Positions 1 through 5,811 of a DNA stretch of 12,159 nt are shown piece after piece. Position 1 is the first letter of the stretch. Each line of letters opens with the position of its first letter. Location: the NCBI GenBank assembly GCA_030639105.1, contig DAOWDI010000025.1, positions 1 through 12,159 on the forward strand, read 5' to 3'. The notes under the pieces were generated by a model. The model was not told the DNA's origin and did no database searches. It was given only the letters and a program-made list of their open reading frames with translations. The translations under genes and the position numbers were made by a program. The DNA is from Gammaproteobacteria bacterium (GTDB lineage: Bacteria > Pseudomonadota > Gammaproteobacteria > Ga0077536).

Positions 1-595
1 CGATTTCATCATCAAACAGATCGATGCGAAATGGGTTCGACGCGCCCATGGCGAAGATATCGACAATGGAGCCGCGGACCGAGAAGTCACCGTGATCCAT
101 CACTTGCGATACATGACGGTACCCGGCTTCCGTCAATCGTCTCTGCAGTCCACTACGATCCAGAGTATCGCCACGCTTCAGGTCGAATACCTGTCCGGCG
201 AGCCAGGCACGTGGAACGATCCGATGCATCAGCGTCGCAACCGATACGATCAACAAGCCACTTCGCAGAGACGGGAGCAGCGATAGCGTCGAGATGCGGT
301 CTGAAATAATATCCTGGTAGGGGCTGAACTGGTCATACGGGAGTATTTCCCAGTCGGGCAACCGATACTGTGAAATGTCACCCGCAAAGAACGGGATCTC
401 TTCACCAAATTGTAATGCCGTATTGGTATCACCGACGACTGCTACGACCAACCCGTGGTGCCGCCGTACGGCCTCTGCAATAGCAAGAGATTTACCAGCA
501 CCAAATAATCGAGTCCACGCGTACGCATCACTACTGCGCTCCGGTAGCGGTGGATGCAGTGGAGAAGATGGGCTCGAATTTATTTCAGAGACCAT
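1..595 (-). CDS. mfd: Transcription-repair coupling factor Mfd, N-terminal 198 codons (3' end outside window)
   Basis: Mfd is the cytoplasmic SF2 translocase that pushes stalled RNA polymerase off DNA lesions and recruits UvrA. Only the N-terminal UvrB-like part is visible. Translating the minus strand from the ATG at 595 gives LPDWEILPYDQFSPYQD at residues 79-95 and MGASNPFRIDLFDDEI at 183-198; both are Mfd/UvrB domain 1 signatures that align with the E. coli protein. The helicase, RNA-polymerase-binding and RID modules would lie beyond base 1. The ATG was chosen because an in-frame TGA lies 15 bases upstream and the next conserved segment begins at the expected distance. The ribosome binding site is weak (an AGG just before the start). 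GAGKS at residues 32-36 resembles a P-loop but lacks the full spacing. The reading frame is open to the window edge. The gene lies 111 bases beyond the pyrF remnant on the same strand. Confidence 0.95.
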   Translation of the reverse strand, partial: MVSEINSSPSSPLHPPLPERSSDAYAWTRLFGAGKSLAIAEAVRRHHGLVVAVVGDTNTALQFGEEIPFFAGDISQYRLPDWEILPYDQFSPYQDIISDRISTLSLLPSLRSGLLIVSVATLMHRIVPRAWLAGQVFDLKRGDTLDRSGLQRRLTEAGYRHVSQVMDHGDFSVRGSIVDIFAMGASNPFRIDLFDDEI

Positions 596-696
596 ACCTG
601 ATAACGGTCATCGACAGCGGCCTAAAACCGGCCTGTATTTCTCACCAACTCGATGCGCTAAGCGTACAAGCGATCGGATTGGCGTAAGCAGACTGA

Positions 697-717
697 CACT
701 CAACGCTCAATGCTCAA
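697..717. repeat. Three tandem copies of a 7-base unit at the end of the pyrF remnant
   Basis: On the plus strand CACTCAA, CGCTCAA and TGCTCAA follow each other directly; five of seven positions (C at 3, then TCAA) are identical in all three. The array covers the stop codon of the pyrF remnant (709-707), so the last residues of that frame come from the repeat. Short direct repeats of this kind arise by replication slippage. The array is too short to assign a function, and chance cannot be excluded. Confidence 0.5.
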
Positions 718-853
718 CACCAGGTGATACCGACAGTTCAGAGTAGATCGCTTCCAGTACGCTGGACGGATCCGCGGCCGCGGTGCAAGCCCCAACGGCG
801 GTATTCGGGAAATCAAGCGCGGCGATGACGCGTTTATCATCAGTATCATCCAT
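707..853 (-). pseudogene. pyrF: Internally deleted remnant of orotidine-5'-phosphate decarboxylase
   Basis: PyrF decarboxylates OMP to UMP, the last step of pyrimidine synthesis, and is normally a ~230-240 residue TIM barrel. This frame has only 48 residues. Its start, KRVIAALDFPN, matches the first beta strand of PyrF. Its end, ADPSSVLEAIYSEL, aligns with the C-terminus of PyrF (Pseudomonas ends ISQAADPAKALAAVVAEL). The short centre, FPNTAVGACTAAAD, resembles the DIPNT...AAA segment that follows the active site. The catalytic DxKxxD network is missing, so the product cannot be an active decarboxylase. The frame is preserved across the junctions. The ATG at 853 sits 2 bases after the lapB stop; a GTG at 859 overlapping that stop (GTGA) is an alternative start. 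PyrF commonly follows LapB in gammaproteobacteria, which supports the assignment. A sequencing or assembly deletion is possible. Confidence 0.72.
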
Positions 854-855
854 GG

Positions 856-2043
856 TCACTCGCCCTCGATACCATGAATGGGCTTGACGGTATTCCACGA
901 TTTACAACTTGGACATTGCCAGTGCAGCGACCGACCCGTGAAACCGCAATTGCCGCAATTGTAGCTAAACTTATCTTCAATTAATCGAGTGGTTGTCTCT
1001 TTCAACAATAATAGATTTTGCCGCGGCTCCCCCTGCGCGCTTGCGAGTGAATACTCAATCAGGCGATCGATTCCGCGTATGGTCGGACGTATTTTAAGCT
1101 CCGCGACGATATGGCTTTTGGCTTCATCCAGACCCGCCCGTTCCGCGGTGAGTTCGGCCAGCACCAATACCGGCGTGATTCCACAGTGGAGTACCGACAA
1201 TCGCGACAGGTATGCGGAAAGCTCATCCATGCGGTCGAGTTCCCGATAGCTTTTGACAAGTCGAGGAATAGCCTCTGGAAGGAAATCGATATCTTGGTGT
1301 TCGATCTTCTTCAAATGCATGATCGCGGCCTTGTAGTCTCCTGCCGAGTTCAAAAGGTCAGCGAGCAATAATCTGGCGCGAACGCATTTGCGATCTTCTT
1401 TCAGGCCCTTGCCCAGCCAACGAAATGCCTCCGGCAGGTTGTCATCATCGATGAAGATCTGGGCCTTCTCGCAGTAAAAATGGGCGCGAACATCACGCAT
1501 ATCTTCACCGGTAACACGTTCGAGGCGCCGGCTATATTCAAGCGCGGCATCCCAATCCCTTTCTTGCTGATAAATATCAACGAGATGGCGCAGAACCTGC
1601 TGCTCGTACATCCCCATTTTCAATAATTCCTTGAACAGGCTTTCCGCGCGGTCTAATAGACCAGAACGCATATAATCGAGCCCGAGTTCGAGCAGTGCAA
1701 GCCCCCTTTGCTCCCTGTCCAGTGAAGGCCGTGCGACCAGATCCTGATGAATACGTATCGCCCGATCGACCTCTCCCCGGCGGCGGAACAGGTTTCCCAT
1801 TGCCAGGTGCGTCTCGACTGCTTCGCTCTCGACTTCCAACACCTTGATAAAGAATTCTATTGCCTTATCCGGACAGTCGTTCAGAAGATAATTGAGCCCC
1901 TTGAAATAGTCCTGAGACATGACCGGCACATGCGCACCGCCATCAAGATCGACTCGAGCATCCTTGCGCCCGAAATACCACCCCGACAGAGCGGCAACAG
2001 GAAGGAGTATTACAACGATTCCAAATAGATGCTCAGGGGACAT
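856..2043 (-). CDS. lapB: Lipopolysaccharide assembly protein B (TPR / rubredoxin-like metal-binding)
   Basis: LapB (YciM) is an inner-membrane-anchored adaptor that promotes FtsH degradation of LpxC, so it limits lipid A synthesis, and it helps coordinate LPS assembly. The protein has 395 residues (E. coli 389). Residues about 5-24 form one N-terminal membrane helix ending in GWYFGRKDAR. Tetratricopeptide repeats follow; the stretch GNLFRRRGEVDRAIRIHQ is nearly identical to E. coli. The C-terminus holds a rubredoxin-like site with Cys363, Cys366, Cys377 and Cys380 in two CxxC pairs, followed by the conserved NTVKPI. The ATG at 2043 overlaps the end of lapA by 11 bases, indicating translational coupling. 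All four metal ligands and the membrane anchor are present, so it should be functional. Confidence 0.96.
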   Translation of the reverse strand: MSPEHLFGIVVILLPVAALSGWYFGRKDARVDLDGGAHVPVMSQDYFKGLNYLLNDCPDKAIEFFIKVLEVESEAVETHLAMGNLFRRRGEVDRAIRIHQDLVARPSLDREQRGLALLELGLDYMRSGLLDRAESLFKELLKMGMYEQQVLRHLVDIYQQERDWDAALEYSRRLERVTGEDMRDVRAHFYCEKAQIFIDDDNLPEAFRWLGKGLKEDRKCVRARLLLADLLNSAGDYKAAIMHLKKIEHQDIDFLPEAIPRLVKSYRELDRMDELSAYLSRLSVLHCGITPVLVLAELTAERAGLDEAKSHIVAELKIRPTIRGIDRLIEYSLASAQGEPRQNLLLLKETTTRLIEDKFSYNCGNCGFTGRSLHWQCPSCKSWNTVKPIHGIEGE

Positions 2044-2326
2044 CGTTGATCGGGATAGCCCGCAGGTTCACAATCTCCTTAGTAGCTATCTCATGTTTTT
2101 TCGTTAGCCGGCGAATCTCACGCCGTAGCCGCATAATCGTATTCAACATCACCATCAAGCCGAGTACAGCACCCGTGGAAAATGCAGTGACAACGACCCA
2201 GGACAACGGTACATCAATGGTCCGGACATAAAAGTCCAACATCACGGGCAGGTCATTTCTTATGTGAAAGGCCAAGCCAAAGAAAATGATCAGGAGCGCG
2301 AAAACGATCTGAAATACTCGAGTCAT
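2033..2326 (-). CDS. lapA: Lipopolysaccharide assembly protein A (LapA domain)
   Basis: LapA (YciS) is a small inner-membrane partner of LapB in the control of LPS synthesis. From the ATG at 2326 it has 97 residues (E. coli about 102). Helix 1 spans about residues 4-20 and helix 2 about 41-64, separated by a periplasmic-type loop containing HIRNDLPVMLDFYVR. A charged, probably coiled-coil tail follows (RLRREIRRLTKKHE, about 66-79). The ATG is preferred to the in-frame GTG at 2362 because a strong AGGAGG lies six bases before it and because family members begin right at the first helix. The stop codon lies inside lapB, and both genes face the same way, so they form one operon. The 590 bases upstream contain a candidate promoter and hairpins. 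Confidence 0.93.
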   Translation of the reverse strand: MTRVFQIVFALLIIFFGLAFHIRNDLPVMLDFYVRTIDVPLSWVVVTAFSTGAVLGLMVMLNTIMRLRREIRRLTKKHEIATKEIVNLRAIPINDVP

Positions 2327-2351
2327 AGCTATCCTCCTCTCTTTATCCTCT

Positions 2352-2400
2352 GCCGTCCTCACGAAACCCGGTTGCGGACGGCGACCCGTTTCTGGTCGCC
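2352..2400 (-). promoter_or_regulatory. Two overlapping, mutually exclusive hairpins in the lapA leader
   Basis: Two perfect 7-bp inverted repeats lie back to back before the lapA ribosome binding site. Arms GGCGACC (2380-2386) and GGTCGCC (2394-2400) enclose a 7-base loop. Arms GCCGTCC (2352-2358) and GGACGGC (2376-2382) enclose a 17-base loop. They share bases 2380-2382, so both cannot be fully paired in one RNA. The distal stem ends about 14 bases before AGGAGG (2340-2335 on the minus strand). There is no T-run after either stem, so an intrinsic terminator is unlikely. A role in translation control or RNA stability is inference only. Confidence 0.4.
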
Positions 2401-2655
2401 TGGTGCAAACTCCGATAGGCCGAAACAGGTTCTCGCGCGCAGGATCTCAGCTGCGCAAATGCCGCGAGTATCACCCCGCGGGGCCGGTTTTTCTTAGCTT
2501 GCGCGAGCGAATACAAACTACCAGCGGCATCATCGCACATGCGGAAGACTTCATCGACTGTCGCGCCAACCCTTAGACCGCGTTTCTCACCAGGCGGTGC
2601 GATGAGCGCGTGGGACTTGGATTGCGTGAAGATCTTCTGGCTGATGGGATAGATG

Positions 2656-2684
2656 GTTATACGCCGAGGAAAGAAAACTATCAT
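2656..2684 (-). promoter_or_regulatory. Candidate sigma-70 promoter for lapAB
   Basis: On the minus strand a -10-like TATAAC (2661-2656, five of six consensus bases) follows an ATGATA (2684-2679, four of six for -35) with a 17-base spacer. Transcription would start near 2649 and give a leader of about 320 bases before lapA. It lies in the only large gap between ihfB and lapA, where a promoter is expected. No sigma-32-type promoter could be identified with confidence, although E. coli lapAB is heat-shock responsive. The evidence is pattern matching only. Confidence 0.3.
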
Positions 2685-2918
2685 GCGATTCAAGGTGTGG
2701 CTAAGTGCACGTCGGTCTGGTGAGAAATGGGTTAGGCTTTGTCGGTGGTATCGTCGCCACGTCGGGCTAACCGGCCGTAAGATAAACTGATCGGCTTTGG
2801 CATCGCACCCGCCACGCTCGTGTACGGGCCGCCTTCGGCATCCCATCGTTTTCCCAGACCTATTGGTTATTAACTCTACGATATGGCTCGGCCACCTCCG
2901 GCCTTGGCCCCAAACCTG

Positions 2919-3281
2919 CTAATCGGGTGAATGGAAGCTGGGTTCATCTGTAGGTTCCCGGGAAAGCTCACCCGCCTCCTTGGGCTGATAACAAAGAGAA
3001 TCTTCCGAGTTGACACGCTCGCGCAGTTCTTTTCCGGGCTTGAAATGGGGAACGTATTTCGCCGGTAGAGATACTGCCTCCCCGGACTTCGGGTTCCGGC
3101 CTACGCGTGGTGGACGATAGTGCAGTGAAAAACTACCAAACCCACGGATCTCGATCCGTTCTCCGCTCGCAAGGGTTTGAGCCATATGCTCCAACATCGT
3201 TTTAACCGCGAGCTCTATATCATGGTAGCCAAGCTGCATTTGCTGTCTTACTAGCGCTTCAATTAACTCTGATTTGGTCAT
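2919..3281 (-). CDS. ihfB: Integration host factor beta subunit, with an extended C-terminal tail
   Basis: IHF is the alpha/beta heterodimer that bends DNA sharply at specific sites in promoters, recombination sites and origins. The first ~93 residues match IhfB closely: [14 protein letters not shown] at the N-terminus, [17 protein letters not shown] in the centre, and the DNA-contacting arm with [10 protein letters not shown], followed by [18 protein letters not shown]. coli IhfB has 94 residues and this one has 120. The additional ~27 residues (from [13 protein letters not shown]) are rich in Glu, Asp, Ser and Pro and look disordered. The beta rather than alpha or HU assignment rests on MTKSELIE, the [12 protein letters not shown] segment and the position right after rpsA, as in E. 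coli. The gap to the rpsA stop is 74 bases. The ribosome binding site is weak. Confidence 0.95.
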   Translation of the reverse strand: MTKSELIEALVRQQMQLGYHDIELAVKTMLEHMAQTLASGERIEIRGFGSFSLHYRPPRVGRNPKSGEAVSLPAKYVPHFKPGKELRERVNSEDSLCYQPKEAGELSREPTDEPSFHSPD

Positions 3282-3355
3282 TGTTGTTCTCGACCATCAC
3301 CACGAACAAGTTTCTTTTACCGCCGGAGCTGACACGTAGCCCCGTATTCCATCAA

Positions 3356-5026
3356 TTACTGCCCGTCCAATTGTTCTTTCAAGAGATCTCCAAGCTTAGT
3401 GGTTGCCGATTCGCTGTCGGCCTTATATTCCTGGAGTGCCACTGCCTCGTCCTCGCTCTCTTTGGCCTTGATTGACAGGTTGATGACCCGGCGTTTTCGA
3501 TCGACGCCAATGATCATAGCTTCGACTTCCTCACCATCCTTCAATACCTTACGGGCATCGTCGACCCGGTCGCGTGAAATCTCTGACGCTCGCATCGTCC
3601 CCTCGACCCCTTCGCCAAGATCAATCGTCGCGGCCCGCGCATCGATTGCCACGATCCGACCTTTCACAATCGATCCCTTAGCATACTCACCAACGTAGGA
3701 CGAAAACGGATCTTGGGCCAGTTGCTTGATTCCAAGCGAAATACGCTCACGCTCGGCATCAACCGCGAGTACCACGGCTTCCAGTTCGTCGCCCTTCTTA
3801 TAGTTGCGAACGAATTCTTCGCCGGGAAGGTCCCACGATAGGTCCGACAAGTGGACCAAACCATCGATACCGCCGTCGAGGCCAATGAAAATGCCAAAAT
3901 CGGTAATCGACTTGATAATTCCTGAAACGCGATCGTTCTTATTATGGGTTACGGCGAATTCTTCCCACGGATTGGACCGGCATTGTTTCATGCCCAGAGA
4001 TATACGACGGCGCTCCTCATCAATATCCAGGACCATGACCTCGACCTCCTGGCCCAGGTGCACAACTTTTGAAGGGTGGACGTTCTTGTTTGTCCAGTCC
4101 ATTTCAGAAACATGGACGAGGCCTTCAACGCCCACCTCAATTTCCGCGAAGCAACCGTAGTCGGCGATGTTCGTTACCTTACCGAATAGCCGGGACCCTT
4201 CCGGATAGCGGCGCGCAATATCGACCCATGGATCCTCACCCAGCTGTTTGAGCCCGAGCGAGACGCGGGTACGTTCACGGTCGAATTTCAGGACCTTGAC
4301 CTCGATCTCATCGCCGATATTGACAACTTCCGAGGGCTGTTTTACACGGCGCCAGGCCATGTCGGTGATGTGCAATAATCCATCGATACCACCGAGGTCG
4401 ATGAATGCACCATAATCGGTGAGATTCTTCACAAGCCCCTTAATGATCGCACCTTCCTCGAGGTTGTTTAACAACTCATCACGTTCCGCGCTGTTTTCGA
4501 TTTCGACGACGGCCCGACGCGATACGACGACGTTGTTGCGGCGGCGATCGACCTTGATAACCTTGAATTCGAGCGGTTTGCCCTCCAGGTAACTCGTATC
4601 CCGAACGGGACGGACATCGACCAGGGACCCCGGCAGAAAAGCCCGTATCGAGCTGATGTCGACGGTAAATCCACCTTTCACCTTGTCGCTGATGATGCCG
4701 GTAATGTTGATGTTGTCTTCGCAGGCTTTTTCGAGTTCGTCCCAGGCGCGCGCGCGCTTGGCCTTTTCGCGCGACAGCCGCGTCTCGCCATATCCGTCTT
4801 CGACGGCATCGAGTGCGACATCGACCTCGTCACCGACCGTTACCTCGACGGTCCCGTCAGGGCCCCTGAACTGATCGGATGGTATGACTCCCTCCGACTT
4901 TAATCCGGCATTGACAACGACGAAATCCCCACGGATCTCCACGACCGTACCGGTAACGATGGTACCCGGCCGCATCTTTGCTTCGACCTGGCTCTGTTCA
5001 AATAATTCCGCGAAACTCTCCAACAT
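3356..5026 (-). CDS. rpsA: 30S ribosomal protein S1
   Basis: S1 binds mRNA on the small ribosomal subunit and is needed to initiate on most messages, especially structured ones or those with weak ribosome binding sites. From the ATG at 5026 the protein has 556 residues (E. coli 557). It begins [13 protein letters not shown] and carries six S1 OB-fold repeats; recognisable pieces are GRDMG-free stretches such as [27 protein letters not shown] and [17 protein letters not shown]. The GTG at 5059 would add 11 residues not found in relatives, so the ATG is preferred. No clear Shine-Dalgarno precedes it, as is known for E. coli rpsA, which S1 itself regulates. It follows cmk, the usual arrangement. 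The C-terminal ~25 residues vary, as is normal in this family. Confidence 0.97.
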   Translation of the reverse strand: MLESFAELFEQSQVEAKMRPGTIVTGTVVEIRGDFVVVNAGLKSEGVIPSDQFRGPDGTVEVTVGDEVDVALDAVEDGYGETRLSREKAKRARAWDELEKACEDNINITGIISDKVKGGFTVDISSIRAFLPGSLVDVRPVRDTSYLEGKPLEFKVIKVDRRRNNVVVSRRAVVEIENSAERDELLNNLEEGAIIKGLVKNLTDYGAFIDLGGIDGLLHITDMAWRRVKQPSEVVNIGDEIEVKVLKFDRERTRVSLGLKQLGEDPWVDIARRYPEGSRLFGKVTNIADYGCFAEIEVGVEGLVHVSEMDWTNKNVHPSKVVHLGQEVEVMVLDIDEERRRISLGMKQCRSNPWEEFAVTHNKNDRVSGIIKSITDFGIFIGLDGGIDGLVHLSDLSWDLPGEEFVRNYKKGDELEAVVLAVDAERERISLGIKQLAQDPFSSYVGEYAKGSIVKGRIVAIDARAATIDLGEGVEGTMRASEISRDRVDDARKVLKDGEEVEAMIIGVDRKRRVINLSIKAKESEDEAVALQEYKADSESATTKLGDLLKEQLDGQ

Positions 5027-5136
5027 GTGCTTTAGGGTTATCCATGTGGATTCCACCACGGCGGTCGATAAACTGCCGATAGGCTGGCCACTTGTCGTTA
5101 AAAGTTAAAAATTATTGGCGCGATGCGAATACTTCC
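5027..5136 (-). promoter_or_regulatory. rpsA leader, AT-rich and lacking a clear Shine-Dalgarno
   Basis: Between the cmk stop and the rpsA start lie 110 bases. They include an AT-rich tract on the minus strand (AATAATTTTTAACTTTTAAC, 5117-5098), much richer in A and T than the surrounding genes. The bases just before the rpsA ATG (CCCTAAAGCAC) contain no good GGAGG-like element. In E. coli the rpsA leader is also AU-rich, lacks a strong Shine-Dalgarno, and mediates autogenous repression by S1. By analogy this may be an S1-responsive leader. The analogy is inference; I did not find the specific E. coli hairpins. Confidence 0.4.
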
Positions 5137-5811
5137 TCACACCAAACCACGTGCTTGTGCCAGTGCTTTCACAGATTCCTCAACGGTAGCGATATCAAGC
5201 GCGGTAGTATCGAGGATTATTGCATCAGACGCTGGTTGTAACGGGGACACATCGCGCTGCTCGTCACGCCGATCTCGCGTAGAGATGTCCTCCGAAAGCC
5301 GCGCGAGGTTAACATCAATTCCTTTTTGCTTCAACTGCTTATAGCGCCTTTCGGCACGGACCTCGGGGCTCGCGGTCAAATAAATCTTGAGCTCAGCCGC
5401 CGGGAAAACGACGGTTCCCATATCCCGACCGTCCGCGACCAGACCGGGCGGGCGCAAAAACTCACGCTGCCGGGCGAGCAAGGCGGCACGTACGGCGGGT
5501 AGCGCCCCAACCTTCGAGGCCGCATCACCGATGGCTTCACGGCGGATTTCATCGCTCAGATCCTGGCCTTCCAGCCAGACCTGCACCCTATCCTCAGCCC
5601 CCCCGAATTCGAGGGGCAATGCGGCCGCGATCGTGGCCAGCTCAACGGCTGCATCCAGGGCTATCCCTAGTCGCCGCGCCTGGTAAGCCACTACTCGATA
5701 GAGCGCGCCGCTGTCCAGTAGGTGCCAGCCAGTTCGTCTCGTCATACGAAGCGCCAGGGTCCCTTTTCCAGTTCCGCCAGGGCCGTCGATGGTGATAGTT
5801 GGTGCGCGCAT
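5137..5811 (-). CDS. cmk: Cytidylate kinase
   Basis: Cmk phosphorylates CMP and dCMP with ATP in the cytoplasm and so supplies CTP and dCTP precursors. From the ATG at 5811 it has 224 residues (E. coli 227). The P-loop GPGGTGKGT lies at residues 10-18, WHLLDSGALYR at 29-39 (nucleoside monophosphate binding), and ADGRDMGTVVFP at 126-137, all signatures of the family. The RRYKQLK and TRDRRDEQRDVSPL segments form the lid and the helix next to it. The ATG overlaps the aroA stop as TGATG, which supports this start over an upstream in-frame ATG at 5889 inside aroA. Cmk between aroA and rpsA is the standard gammaproteobacterial order. All catalytic motifs are present. Confidence 0.96.
   Translation of the reverse strand: MRAPTITIDGPGGTGKGTLALRMTRRTGWHLLDSGALYRVVAYQARRLGIALDAAVELATIAAALPLEFGGAEDRVQVWLEGQDLSDEIRREAIGDAASKVGALPAVRAALLARQREFLRPPGLVADGRDMGTVVFPAAELKIYLTASPEVRAERRYKQLKQKGIDVNLARLSEDISTRDRRDEQRDVSPLQPASDAIILDTTALDIATVEESVKALAQARGLV

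Larger units (their letters stand above)
2327..2918. other. Gene-poor gap between ihfB and lapA, with one unrecognised open frame
   Basis: This ~590-base interval holds no protein I recognise. A minus-strand frame at 2846-2343 encodes 167 residues. It has an Arg-rich first half and a more protein-like middle (GLRVGATVDEVFRMCDDAAG), but a weak ribosome binding site and no family signature. Its last ~60 bases are made of the two leader hairpins, which suggests non-coding sequence. It ends 16 bases before the lapA start, so a real gene in the operon cannot be fully excluded. No tRNA-like fold, transposase fragment or terminal repeat was seen. GC-rich inverted repeats occur just after ihfB (about 2886-2905) but without a T-run. 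Confidence 0.5.

Noticed and set aside
475..505. GAGKS near the N-terminus of Mfd, suggesting a functional P-loop in the UvrB-like domain.
   Set aside because: The residue needed five places before the GKS glycine is Arg, not Gly or Ala, and this domain of Mfd is known to be a degenerate, non-hydrolysing module.
2474..2495. CCCCGCGGGG followed by a T-run on the plus strand, resembling an intrinsic terminator.
   Set aside because: No plus-strand gene ends here, the palindrome has no room for a loop, and the T-run is on the wrong strand for the genes in this window.
2583..2727. An 11-base inverted repeat (TTTCTCACCAG at 2583-2593, its complement at 2717-2727), with a 10-base copy at 638-647, resembling ends of a small mobile element.
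   Set aside because: Matches of 10-11 bases are expected by chance in 12 kb on both strands, the flanks do not extend the match, and no target duplication is visible.
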